This document shows, piece by piece, positions 15,101 through 22,914 of a DNA stretch of 64,000 bases. Numbering within the stretch: position 1 is the stretch's first letter; each line of letters begins with the position of its first letter. The translations under genes were made by a program, and so were the position numbers. This DNA is from Thermosyntropha lipolytica DSM 11003 (GTDB lineage: Bacteria; Bacillota; Syntrophomonadia; Syntrophomonadales; Syntrophomonadaceae): assembly GCF_900129805.1 (NCBI RefSeq), contig NZ_FQWY01000007.1, positions 1-64,000 of the forward strand. The letters are read 5' to 3'. The notes beneath the pieces are model-generated. The model was given only the letters and a program-made list of their open reading frames with translations, was not told the origin of the DNA and did not search any database.

Positions 15101-16771
15101 ATGCTTAATAAGCGGGGTAAAAATGTAAATCATTTAAAACATGTTCCCCGATACCGGGAGATAGTTAATATTCTGATTAAACATGGTTTTGGATTTATTG
15201 TTGATATTTTGAATCAAAAAAGATTAGGCCGTAAAAGCATATTTCCCCGTAGAGAATCCCATTTTACAACTGGCCCTAAGAGACTGCGCCACCTTTTTGA
15301 GGATTTAGGTCCTACCTATATAAAATTAGGCCAGCTCTTAAGCACCCGTCCAGATATTTTGAACAAGGAATACATAAAAGAACTGGAAAAACTGCAGAAT
15401 AATGTGCCTCCCTTTCCTTTTGATGTCTTGCGCAGTATATGTCAGGAAGAAGGAATTGATATTGAGGAGGATTTTATCTATTTTAATCCCCAGCCTTTAG
15501 CTGCCGCTTCTATTGCCCAGGTACATGAAGCCGTGTTGAAAAATGGAGAAAAAGTAATACTCAAGGTACAGAGACCTGGCATAAGGAAGATAATAGAAAC
15601 TGATCTGGAAATACTGCGGGAGATAAGCGCGGTTTTGGAAAAGAGGACTTCCTGGGGTAGACTTTATAAAATAACCGAAATAGTAGATGAATTGAGTGAA
15701 GCTCTTTTGAATGAGCTTGATTTTCGCAAAGAGGCTTTAAATGCAGATAAGTTTTACCAAAATTTTCAGCGGGATAAAAATGTCCTTATTCCCAGGATAT
15801 ACTGGGAATATTCTTCCAGCCGCATTTTAACTATGCAGTATCTTGAAGGCATAAAAATATCAGAATTCATAAAGCTTAAACAGGCAGGTCTGGATACGCG
15901 AAAGATTGCCCAGAATTTAGTCGATGCTCTTTTTAAACAGATATGGGATCACGGTTTTTTTCATGCTGATCCCCATCCCGGCAATCTGGCAATTGCCGAG
16001 GGGGAAAAAATTATTTTTTATGATTTCGGTCAGGTAGGGATTATTGATGATGTTTTAAAAGAAAAAGGCATGAACCTTATTATAAATATGATGCGTTATG
16101 ATACCCATGGAGTTACCCGGGCTTTGCTGGATATAGGCATAGGCAGCCAGTATGTAAACCAGGAAGAATTAAGGCGGGATGTATCTAAACTGCAGCAAAA
16201 ATACTATGGCTTGCCTCTGTCTAATATCAATGTGGGAGAAGCTTTAGGAGAGTTAGTCGAACTTTCGGTTAAATATCAGATGCGGCTTCCTGCTGAGTTA
16301 TCCTTAATGGTTAAGATGCTTATGACCCTTGAAGGTTTAATAACGCAGCTTGATCCCCAGATCAGTATAGTTGATATTGCCGAACCTTACGGCAAAAAAC
16401 TTATTTTGCGCAAATTTTCTCCTGCACGCCTCAAACAAAATGTAGAAGATCTGGCTATTGATTATGGAAGTTTATTTAAATCACTCCCGCGCGATATGGA
16501 GAATATTTTAAAAACTATAAGTGAAGGACAGCTGCAGATTAAAATGGAGCATACTAATATTAGAAAATTGGCGGAACGTATTGATATAATGTCTAACCGG
16601 CTGTCTCTGGCCATAATCCTGGCCAGTATAATAATCGGTACTTCTCTGGTGGTAGATAAAGCAGGCAGTGCGCTTTTAAACCGCATACCTCTGGTAGAAT
16701 TAGGTTTTAGTATAGCTGTTATTTTAGGTTTTGTCCTGGCTTATTCTATATTAAAAAGCGGAAAGTATTGA
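15101..16771 (+). CDS. UbiB/ABC1-family atypical protein kinase-like ATPase
   Basis: Membrane-associated ATPase/kinase-like protein connected with prenyl-lipid (quinone) handling; 556 aa, normal for the family. The N-terminal KxGQ-type signature is YIKLGQLLSTRPD. The nucleotide loop is AAASIAQVHEAVLKNG followed by VILKVQRPGI. The catalytic HADPHPGNL and metal-binding YDFGQVG follow. Two C-terminal membrane spans lie at about 505-525 and 530-552. Since the window also holds menaquinone genes, a role in menaquinone homeostasis is possible but unproved. ATG 15101 has AGAGGTGAT upstream. The stop lies 1 bp from the end of a convergent small gene. Confidence 0.9.
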   Translation: MLNKRGKNVNHLKHVPRYREIVNILIKHGFGFIVDILNQKRLGRKSIFPRRESHFTTGPKRLRHLFEDLGPTYIKLGQLLSTRPDILNKEYIKELEKLQNNVPPFPFDVLRSICQEEGIDIEEDFIYFNPQPLAAASIAQVHEAVLKNGEKVILKVQRPGIRKIIETDLEILREISAVLEKRTSWGRLYKITEIVDELSEALLNELDFRKEALNADKFYQNFQRDKNVLIPRIYWEYSSSRILTMQYLEGIKISEFIKLKQAGLDTRKIAQNLVDALFKQIWDHGFFHADPHPGNLAIAEGEKIIFYDFGQVGIIDDVLKEKGMNLIINMMRYDTHGVTRALLDIGIGSQYVNQEELRRDVSKLQQKYYGLPLSNINVGEALGELVELSVKYQMRLPAELSLMVKMLMTLEGLITQLDPQISIVDIAEPYGKKLILRKFSPARLKQNVEDLAIDYGSLFKSLPRDMENILKTISEGQLQIKMEHTNIRKLAERIDIMSNRLSLAIILASIIIGTSLVVDKAGSALLNRIPLVELGFSIAVILGFVLAYSILKSGKY

Positions 16772-16772
16772 T

Positions 16773-17009
16773 TCATCTCATATTTGCGGAATCCAGCTTT
16801 TTAAGCAGGCTGTAGAGAGTGTTTCTAAAATATATAATCTTCAGTTTCTCATCTTCCGTAGAAAAATGATGGCTTTCCAATTCATGCTGGGCAATTAATA
16901 AAGCATTAAACACCTTATCCCGGAAATTCATGTGGGGAGTTTTAAAATAGTTATCGACGCGGCGGGCGATTTCTCTTTCTTCTGCACTCAGATGGAGAGC
17001 AGTATACAT
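16773..17009 (-). CDS. 78-aa hypothetical protein
   Basis: Small helical protein with no recognised domain. The N-terminus reads LSAEEREIARRVDNYFKTP and the middle ALLIAQHELESHHF; His and Glu are common but form no clear metal motif. The ribosome site AAGGAGGC ahead of ATG 17009 (reverse strand) is excellent, supporting a real gene. It faces the UbiB-family gene with a 1-bp gap and no visible terminator between them, and it diverges from the T-box leader to its right. Confidence 0.65.
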   Translation of the reverse strand: MYTALHLSAEEREIARRVDNYFKTPHMNFRDKVFNALLIAQHELESHHFSTEDEKLKIIYFRNTLYSLLKKLDSANMR

Positions 17010-17178
17010 TATGATGCCTCCTTATAAAAATCTAAAAAATAATATGCCCAGGGATGAGAAATAGTGCCAAAAAAGATTGTTATTTTTGGGTAAATTTAGT
17101 ACCGAGTGAAAGGCTAGAAATAAAAACATTTATAAACATTATTTATGACCTTTAGAAATAACTATTTATAAGCATATA

Positions 17179-17208
17179 TTGACGGGGACAAAATTATTAT
17201 GTTAGGAT
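17179..17208 (+). promoter_or_regulatory. Likely promoter of the T-box transcript
   Basis: TTGACG (17179-17184) with TAGGAT (17203-17208) at 18-bp spacing. This puts the start near 17215, just before T-box stem I. Confidence 0.5.
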
Positions 17209-17211
17209 TAT

Positions 17212-17447
17212 AGCAATTGAAAAGGAAAAAGCGATGAGCAGAAGAGTAGCTATATGGCTGTTTCCAGAGAGCCGGGGTAGCTGGAAACCGGTAACAGTTA
17301 TATAGTGAAGGCCACCTGCGAGCGCCGGTGAATTAAGCCGGACGGTTTTTGCCGTTATCAGAATGGAGTGGGCATTGAATGCCAATTAGGGTGGTACCGC
17401 GGGAGTAAAGCTCTCGTCCCTTGTGGTGAAGGGATGGGAGCTTTTAA
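17212..17447 (+). promoter_or_regulatory. T-box riboswitch, specifier probably GCC (alanine)
   Basis: A tRNA-sensing leader. Stem I contains GATGA, AGAGTAGC and the conserved AGAGAGCCGGGG/GCTGGAAACCGG distal elements. The T-box core AGGGTGGTACCGCGG is at 17388-17402. A terminator stem (AGCTCTCGTCCCTT, 17409-17422, with AAGGGATGGGAGCT at 17429-17442) ends in TTTT. The specifier side reads TGAA-G-GCC-ACC (17306-17316). By the usual spacing after GAA, the codon is GCC at 17311-17313, for tRNA-Ala. The T-box call is certain; the codon rests on hand alignment. It controls the Lrp/AsnC regulator and aminotransferase genes downstream. Confidence 0.93.
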
Positions 17448-17481
17448 TATTACAATATTTTCCATGAAGGGGGATAGAAGT

Positions 17482-17970
17482 ATGGAGCTAGAGAAGAAGA
17501 TTTTAAAGCTTTTAGAAAAGGATGCCAAAATGAGCCCCAAGTTAATTGCTACTATACTGGACGAAGATGAGGGGAAAATCAGGGATATTATAGAAAGGCT
17601 GGAAAGAGAAAAGATTATTTTAGGGTACAGCACGGTGATAAACTGGGAACGCCTGGGGGAAGATGGAGTTACGGCTATGATTGATGTGAAAGTTACCCCG
17701 GAAAGGGAAGTAGGGTTTGAAAAGGTGGCCGAGCGTATATGCCGCTTCCCCGAGGTAAGATGTGTATATCTGATGAGCGGAACTTATGATCTTTCTGTAG
17801 TGGTAACCGGGGAAACCATGAAAGATATTGCCTGGTTTGTTTCCCACCGCCTTTCTACCTTGGAGCAGGTACAGAGCACAGTTACTCATTTTGTGCTCAA
17901 ACGCTATAAACAAGATGATTTTATTTTTGAAGAGCCAGAAGAAGATAAAAGGTTGGTGGTAAGCCCATGA
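17482..17970 (+). CDS. Lrp/AsnC-family transcriptional regulator
   Basis: DNA-binding regulator of amino acid metabolism; 162 aa. An N-terminal winged helix-turn-helix (about 1-50: ILKLLEKDAKMSPKLIATIL, REKIILGYSTVINW) precedes a RAM ligand-binding/oligomer domain (VEVR-type strands, RCVYLMSGTYDLSVVV). ATG 17482 is chosen because AAGGGGGA sits 7 bases upstream; the longer open frame to 17368 merely reads through the T-box terminator. It overlaps the aminotransferase start by 4 bp (ATGA). The order T-box, Lrp, aminotransferase suggests a regulator responding to the amino acid that the enzyme handles. Confidence 0.92.
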   Translation: MELEKKILKLLEKDAKMSPKLIATILDEDEGKIRDIIERLEREKIILGYSTVINWERLGEDGVTAMIDVKVTPEREVGFEKVAERICRFPEVRCVYLMSGTYDLSVVVTGETMKDIAWFVSHRLSTLEQVQSTVTHFVLKRYKQDDFIFEEPEEDKRLVVSP

Positions 17971-19142
17971 ACAGTATGCAGAATTATCTGGCCGATACGG
18001 TTAAATCTATTCCCCCTTCCGGGATACGAAGATTTTTCGATCTGGTGACCCAAACCAAAGGGGTTATTTCTTTAGGAGTAGGAGAACCTGACTTTGTTAC
18101 TCCCTGGCATATAAGAGAAGCTTGTTTCTATGCTCTGGAGAAAGGATATACGATGTATACTTCCAATAGCGGACTTTTAGAGCTTAGAGAAGAGATAGCC
18201 AATTATATGAAGAAAAAGATTGGAGTTGAGTATTCGCCGCAAAGGGAAATACTGATAACTATCGGGGTAAGTGAAGCGGTAGATTTAGCCTTGAGGGCTT
18301 TATTAAATCCTGGCGATGAGGTGCTGGTTCCGGAGCCTTCTTTTGTATCTTATGCGCCGGGAACTGTCCTTGCTTATGGCAAAGCAGTTTCTGTTCCTAC
18401 TTATTTTGAAGATGAGTACAGACTTAAACCAGAAGTGCTGGAGAAATATATCACTCCCCGAAGTAAAATACTTATTTTAGCTTATCCCAACAATCCTACC
18501 GGAGGGATAATGGAAAAGGAAGATCTGGAAAAATTGAGAGACTTAATTATAAAAAATGACCTCATCGTTATCTCTGATGAAATTTATGCGGAACTTACCT
18601 ATAATGGCGGACATGTTTCCATAGCTTCCCTTCCCGGTATGAGGGACAGGACTATTGTGCTCAACGGTTTTTCCAAAGCTTATGCCATGACCGGCTGGCG
18701 CATAGGGTATGCCTGCGGACATCCTGACATTATTGCGGCTATGACCAAGATTCATCAATATACTATTATGTGTGCTCCTATAATGAGCCAGATGGCAGCC
18801 ATTGAAGCTTTAAGACATGGAGAGTCCGAGATGCGCCGCATGGTGGATGACTACAATAATCGCCGCAAAATAATCCTTTCCGGCTTTAAAGAAATAGGCC
18901 TGGATTGTTTTGAACCGAAAGGGGCTTTTTATGCTTTCCCTTCGATAAAAATTTCGGGTATGAGCAGTGAAGAGTTCTGCGAAAAACTCCTTATGGAAGA
19001 AAAAGTAGCCGTAGTGCCGGGAAATGCTTTTGGTGCCAATGGTGAAGGACATATAAGATGCTGTTATGCTGCCAGCATAAAAAATATCGAGATAGCTATT
19101 GAAAGGATGGGGAATTTTCTAGCTCGACATAGAAAAGGATAA
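17967..19142 (+). CDS. Class I/II PLP aminotransferase (perhaps alanine-related)
   Basis: Fold-type I aminotransferase, 391 aa. The Schiff-base lysine is Lys237 (GFSKAYAMTGWRIGYA). NNPTGG and SDEIYAEL bind the cofactor ring, and the C-terminal Arg in HIRCCYA should bind substrate carboxylate. The fold matches the broad PatA/AspC/AlaA group, so substrate cannot be read from motifs. The T-box specifier read as GCC suggests alanine, that is pyruvate amination or the reverse, but this is inference. It is translationally coupled to the Lrp-type gene. Confidence 0.9.
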   Translation: MNSMQNYLADTVKSIPPSGIRRFFDLVTQTKGVISLGVGEPDFVTPWHIREACFYALEKGYTMYTSNSGLLELREEIANYMKKKIGVEYSPQREILITIGVSEAVDLALRALLNPGDEVLVPEPSFVSYAPGTVLAYGKAVSVPTYFEDEYRLKPEVLEKYITPRSKILILAYPNNPTGGIMEKEDLEKLRDLIIKNDLIVISDEIYAELTYNGGHVSIASLPGMRDRTIVLNGFSKAYAMTGWRIGYACGHPDIIAAMTKIHQYTIMCAPIMSQMAAIEALRHGESEMRRMVDDYNNRRKIILSGFKEIGLDCFEPKGAFYAFPSIKISGMSSEEFCEKLLMEEKVAVVPGNAFGANGEGHIRCCYAASIKNIEIAIERMGNFLARHRKG

Positions 19143-19244
19143 TTTGCCATTTATGCACAGAAAAAGTGCTGAAATATCGCGAATAGCATAAAATAAGGCA
19201 TGAATTATACGATAATTAAATGCAGGAATTACGGAGCCGGAAGT

Positions 19245-19288
19245 GGAAAACCTCTTTTAGCGACTATAAAAGCTAAAGGAGGTTTTCC
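19245..19288 (+). promoter_or_regulatory. Hairpin that sequesters a ribosome binding site
   Basis: GGAAAACCTCTTTTAGC (19245-19261) pairs with GCTAAAGGAGGTTTTCC (19272-19288), a 17-bp stem with one wobble and a 10-base loop. The whole Shine-Dalgarno AAAGGAGGT (19276-19284) is inside the right arm, 6 bases before ATG 19291. No T-run follows, so it is better read as a translation control element than a plain terminator. Confidence 0.7.
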
Positions 19289-19290
19289 TC

Positions 19291-19767
19291 ATGTTACCTG
19301 ATTTTTCTCTGCGGGAGCTAGAATTATTAAAACTATTTCAAGCTTTAGGACCAGCAGGCCAAAAAGAATGCCTGGAATATATAAAATATCTTTTGAGTAA
19401 ACAATATAAAAGAGAGCTGAACCTGGCCATATTTAACAATAATCTGCTGCAGAATCTTTTACGAGGACTTCTGCACCTGGTACAAAAAGAAGATTTTGAT
19501 ATTATGCTGGCCCAGAAAAGAATGATGCAGATTAAAGAGCTTTATTATGCCATATTTGCTGATATTCATAACCGTTATAGTGAACTGGTAGAGGATCTCG
19601 ATACCAGTGAAATAGTCAGGGAATTTGGACAAAATAATTTTAGCCAGGTGGAAACAGCATTTATTTCCGGGGATATTAACCGGATAAGATATGAAATTAT
19701 TGAGTTTTTTCAGCAATATGAAAGATTGGCGAGAAAAAAAGACAGCCGGCATGTAATGGCAGTCTAA
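19291..19767 (+). CDS. 158-aa helical protein of unknown function
   Basis: Not recognised. The protein is almost all helix, acidic/leucine-rich, with segments such as LRELELLKLFQALGPAG, LLSKQYKREL and ELVEDLDTSEIVREFG; there are no cysteines forming a site and no membrane span. It starts at ATG 19291 with a near-perfect AAAGGAGGT that is buried in a 17-bp hairpin, implying conditional translation. It sits alone between the aminotransferase and the beta-CASP nuclease genes. The tail is Lys/Arg-rich (ARKKDSRH). Confidence 0.7.
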   Translation: MLPDFSLRELELLKLFQALGPAGQKECLEYIKYLLSKQYKRELNLAIFNNNLLQNLLRGLLHLVQKEDFDIMLAQKRMMQIKELYYAIFADIHNRYSELVEDLDTSEIVREFGQNNFSQVETAFISGDINRIRYEIIEFFQQYERLARKKDSRHVMAV

Positions 19768-19908
19768 TATTTTGATAGATAATAATGAGTTTACTTTCCC
19801 ATTGCTGGGCCTAACTGGCGCGTATTATAATTTACATAGATAAAGAACCGTAACCAAAAACTAATTATGTCCCCATAATGAATAATAATTAAAGAAGGCG
19901 GGATAAGG

Positions 19909-21492
19909 ATGAAGCTTAAATTTTTAGGAGCAGCTAAAACAGTTACAGGGGCTTTTTTTCTTGTTGATACGGAAAATACCCGCTTTGCTATTGATTGCGG
20001 CTTATTTCAGGGGAGTAAGGAGATAAAGGAACGCAACTATGGTGAATTTTTAGTCCCTCCGGAAACTGTTGACTTTTTAATTCTCACCCATGCGCATATT
20101 GATCATATAGGGTTAGTGCCTAAATTTTGCAAAAAAGGCTTTAAAGGACCTATCTATTGCAGCCATGCCACGAAAAAACTTGCCGAAATACTCCTGCCTG
20201 ATTCAGCACATATACAGGAAATGGAAGTAGCAAGAAAAAACCGTAAATATCAAAGAGCAGGTAAACCTTTGCTAGAACCTATATACAGGGTAGATGATGC
20301 TTTAAAATGTCTAGAGCAGTTTGTCCCCCTTAATATGGATGAAATAATTCCTTTACACGAGGGAGTAGAAGTAAGGTTACGCGATGCCGGCCATATATTA
20401 GGATCCAATATAGTTGAATTATGGATTAAAGAGGATCATCATAAGCTAAAACTGGTCTTTTCCGGAGATCTAGGACAACCTAATCAGCCTATAATAAAAG
20501 ACCCGGCAGTTATTGAAAGTGCTGATTATTTAATACTTGAATCAACTTATGGCAACAGGCTCCATGAAGGGGTAGAAAAGAGGAAGGAACAGTTAAAAGA
20601 GATTATTGATAGGACTATGCGCAAAGGAGGTAATTTAATAATACCTTCCTTTGCGGTAGAGCGTACCCAGGATTTATTATATGACCTCAATTATCTTTAT
20701 CATAAAGGCTTGCTCCCCCCTGATATCAAGATTTATATAGACAGTCCTCTGGCGGTAGCTGCTACCCAAATTTTTCAGGAAAATACCGAGTATTATGATT
20801 ATGAAACTAGAAAACTGGTAGCTGAAGGTAAACATCCTTTAAAACTTCCCAACCTTAAATTTTCTGTTACCCAGGAAGATTCAGTAGCTTTGAATCAAAT
20901 AAAAGGAAAAGCCATAATAATATCAGCAAGCGGCATGTGTGAAGCAGGACGCATAAAACATCACTTAAAACATAATCTGTGGCGTCCGGAGTCTACTATC
21001 CTGTTTGTAGGTTATCAGGCTGAAGGAACTTTAGGCCGCAAAATACTGGAAGGAGAGAAGGTAGTAAAGATTCACGGTGAAGAAATAGCGGTTAAAGCGG
21101 AAATAGAACGTATTGAAGCTTATTCCGCTCATGCGGATAGGGAAGGTTTGCTTTCCTGGCTTAAAGCTTTTGTTTCTCCACCGCAAGAAATATTTTTGGT
21201 ACATGGGGAAGAAGAGGCACAATCAGCTTTAGCGGAAATTATTCAAAAGGAATTAAAGATACCGGTTTATATACCGGAATGGGGAGAAGAAATAGAACTG
21301 CCCTGCAAACATGAACAGGCGGAAGTTTCCTCTCTCTTGGCTGAAAATATGCCAAAAGCCCTGGAAGCAGAAAAATTATATCTTGCTACTATGAGCATAT
21401 GGCACGAGAAGTTTGCTAGATACTGGGCTAATGGGGATTATGATAAGATGATAGATGATTTAAAAAAGATGGAGCAAGTTTTAAAACCTTAA
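19909..21492 (+). CDS. MBL-fold beta-CASP ribonuclease-like hydrolase
   Basis: Zinc metallo-beta-lactamase-fold nuclease of the CPSF73/YSH1-like bacterial group; 527 aa. The MBL motif is THAHIDHIG (His61, His63, Asp65, His66). DAGHILGSN and SGDLGQP complete the metal site. The beta-CASP region shows IPSFAVERTQDLL, DSPLAV and SASGMCEAGRIKHH. The final metal histidines are in YSAHADREGLL. It probably processes or degrades RNA in the cytoplasm. The C-terminal 60 residues are an added helical tail. ATG 19909 is preceded by GGCGGGATAAGG. It is monocistronic as far as visible. Confidence 0.92.
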   Translation: MKLKFLGAAKTVTGAFFLVDTENTRFAIDCGLFQGSKEIKERNYGEFLVPPETVDFLILTHAHIDHIGLVPKFCKKGFKGPIYCSHATKKLAEILLPDSAHIQEMEVARKNRKYQRAGKPLLEPIYRVDDALKCLEQFVPLNMDEIIPLHEGVEVRLRDAGHILGSNIVELWIKEDHHKLKLVFSGDLGQPNQPIIKDPAVIESADYLILESTYGNRLHEGVEKRKEQLKEIIDRTMRKGGNLIIPSFAVERTQDLLYDLNYLYHKGLLPPDIKIYIDSPLAVAATQIFQENTEYYDYETRKLVAEGKHPLKLPNLKFSVTQEDSVALNQIKGKAIIISASGMCEAGRIKHHLKHNLWRPESTILFVGYQAEGTLGRKILEGEKVVKIHGEEIAVKAEIERIEAYSAHADREGLLSWLKAFVSPPQEIFLVHGEEEAQSALAEIIQKELKIPVYIPEWGEEIELPCKHEQAEVSSLLAENMPKALEAEKLYLATMSIWHEKFARYWANGDYDKMIDDLKKMEQVLKP

Positions 21493-21650
21493 TTTTCGAC
21501 AGCAAGAAGTTTTCCTCAACCAGTCGGCATTTTTTTTAGTCAAGCTTATATTTGGTGCAAAATATCTTTTTTTTTTAATTTTTAACAGGTTCTAGTCTTT
21601 AATCTTTTTAAAATTGAAATATTATGTGTTTGTGGGTGGGAGAGTGAGGA

Positions 21651-21659
21651 TGATATAAT
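21651..21659 (+). promoter_or_regulatory. Extended -10 promoter of the DnaD-like gene
   Basis: TGATATAAT (TGn-TATAAT, 21651-21659) with a weak TTGTGG at 21630-21635. The start would fall near 21666. It overlaps a short palindrome GATGATATAATCATC that could bind a regulator. Confidence 0.55.
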
Positions 21660-21693
21660 CATCTTACTTCGTGTGATGGGAGTAAGAACAGGT

Positions 21694-22857
21694 ATGGATA
21701 AATGTGCTGCATTGGAAATGATGCGTTGGGGATATGCCTGCATTCCGGGGGTTATTTTTTCTTATTCTAAAGAATTAGATCTGGACATGGAAGATATTGG
21801 AGTATTATCGGCTATTTTTTATGCCATCGAAAATTCCAAACCGTTATATCGCACCGGGATAACTGCCGGACAGGTATTGAATGTTTGCCCTTCTCTTAGC
21901 AAGCAAAAGCTGGCTAAAAAGATAAGCCGCTTGAGTAAAATGAAATTAATCGAGATAAAAGATGATAAAGCTGCTTTTAATGATAAGGAAATATATCTGG
22001 AACCTCTGATGGCCAAAATCGAAGCGCTTATATGGAGGGATCATCCTGAGCTGTTCCCGGCAGCTAATGACCGGAACCAGTTAATAGAAATGGAGACCTT
22101 AATTAAAAATTACGAAGAAAAAATAAGGTCTTTAGAAGCTGAACTGGAAGAGAAAAGAGCAGTTGTCCCAGCTGATATTAACACTTTAGACCATGAAAAT
22201 GATAATTATAAGAAGGTAGCAGATTTTATAGCTCGCAAGACAGGCAATCTTTTAAGTGTAAAAATGTCTAATGAGCTGAAAAAATGGCTGTATGAACTGG
22301 GGTTTACTCCGGAATTTTTGCTGTGTATGCTGGAATTATGTTTTGAAAGAAATATTTATAACCCCCGGGAGATAACCAGAATTGCCCGTGATCTCAAAGA
22401 GTACAGCATAAATACCGTAGAAGGCATGGGACTCTATTTTGAAAAATATGTTGATCTGGAAAAGAATATGGCCATCAGGATGAAACAGTTTGATCCGGAA
22501 ATAATGGAATTTGGTAATTTTACCGGGATTGATATGACGGCAGAAGCCCGCAAGCGCATTTATTATAAGTGGAGATACGATTGGGGTTTCAGCCATGCCA
22601 TGATAATGAAAGCCGGAGAAATTATGTGCCAGCGCACTAAAAACGGAGGGCTGGAGTACATAGACAGTGTGCTCAGCAACTGGCTGCGCAAAGAAATAAG
22701 AACGGTAGAGGATGCGGAAAAAGAAATACGCGATTTTAAAGCCAAGAATAAAAATGAAAAAACTTCTGCTAAAGGAGAAAAAAAATCAAGATTGGATACG
22801 GAATATGAGATATATATTCCACCTTCTACCTTGGAACAATTGAAGAGTAAGGTATAA
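21694..22857 (+). CDS. DnaD-like replication protein (possible helicase loader)
   Basis: Protein of the DnaD/DnaB_2 superfamily, which in Firmicutes helps load replicative helicase. An N-terminal winged-helix part covers about 1-110 (LDMEDIGVLSAIFYAI, LSKQKLAKKISRLSKMKLIEI). A coiled coil lies at about 140-155 (NYEEKIRSLEAELEEK). The first DnaD-type helical domain follows (KWLYELGFTPEFLLCMLELC...YNPREITRIARDLKEY). A second, diverged one is seen at RIYYKWRYDWGFSHAMIMKA...YIDSVLSNWLRKEI. Start 21694 has GGGAG 11 bases before; GTG 21673 and ATG 21676 are in frame but lack a site. The next gene is a DnaB-like helicase, which fits a loader/helicase pair. Confidence 0.8.
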   Translation: MDKCAALEMMRWGYACIPGVIFSYSKELDLDMEDIGVLSAIFYAIENSKPLYRTGITAGQVLNVCPSLSKQKLAKKISRLSKMKLIEIKDDKAAFNDKEIYLEPLMAKIEALIWRDHPELFPAANDRNQLIEMETLIKNYEEKIRSLEAELEEKRAVVPADINTLDHENDNYKKVADFIARKTGNLLSVKMSNELKKWLYELGFTPEFLLCMLELCFERNIYNPREITRIARDLKEYSINTVEGMGLYFEKYVDLEKNMAIRMKQFDPEIMEFGNFTGIDMTAEARKRIYYKWRYDWGFSHAMIMKAGEIMCQRTKNGGLEYIDSVLSNWLRKEIRTVEDAEKEIRDFKAKNKNEKTSAKGEKKSRLDTEYEIYIPPSTLEQLKSKV

Positions 22858-22870
22858 TTATTTTAGTAGG

Positions 22871-22896
22871 AAAACGGGATTTAAAATCCCGTTTTT
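22871..22896 (+). terminator. Terminator directly before the DnaB-like gene
   Basis: AAAACGGGAT (22871-22880) pairs with ATCCCGTTTT (22886-22895), ending in five T. It lies between the DnaD-like stop and the DnaB-like start, only a few bases before the latter, so the helicase gene depends on readthrough or on a promoter inside the upstream gene. Confidence 0.8.
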
Positions 22897-22914
22897 GATT
22901 TGGTGGTGAGGATT

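Noticed and set aside
17368-17481. N-terminal extension of the Lrp regulator
   Set aside because: This open frame runs through the T-box core and terminator. The real start at 17482 has a ribosome site and a family-typical N-terminus.
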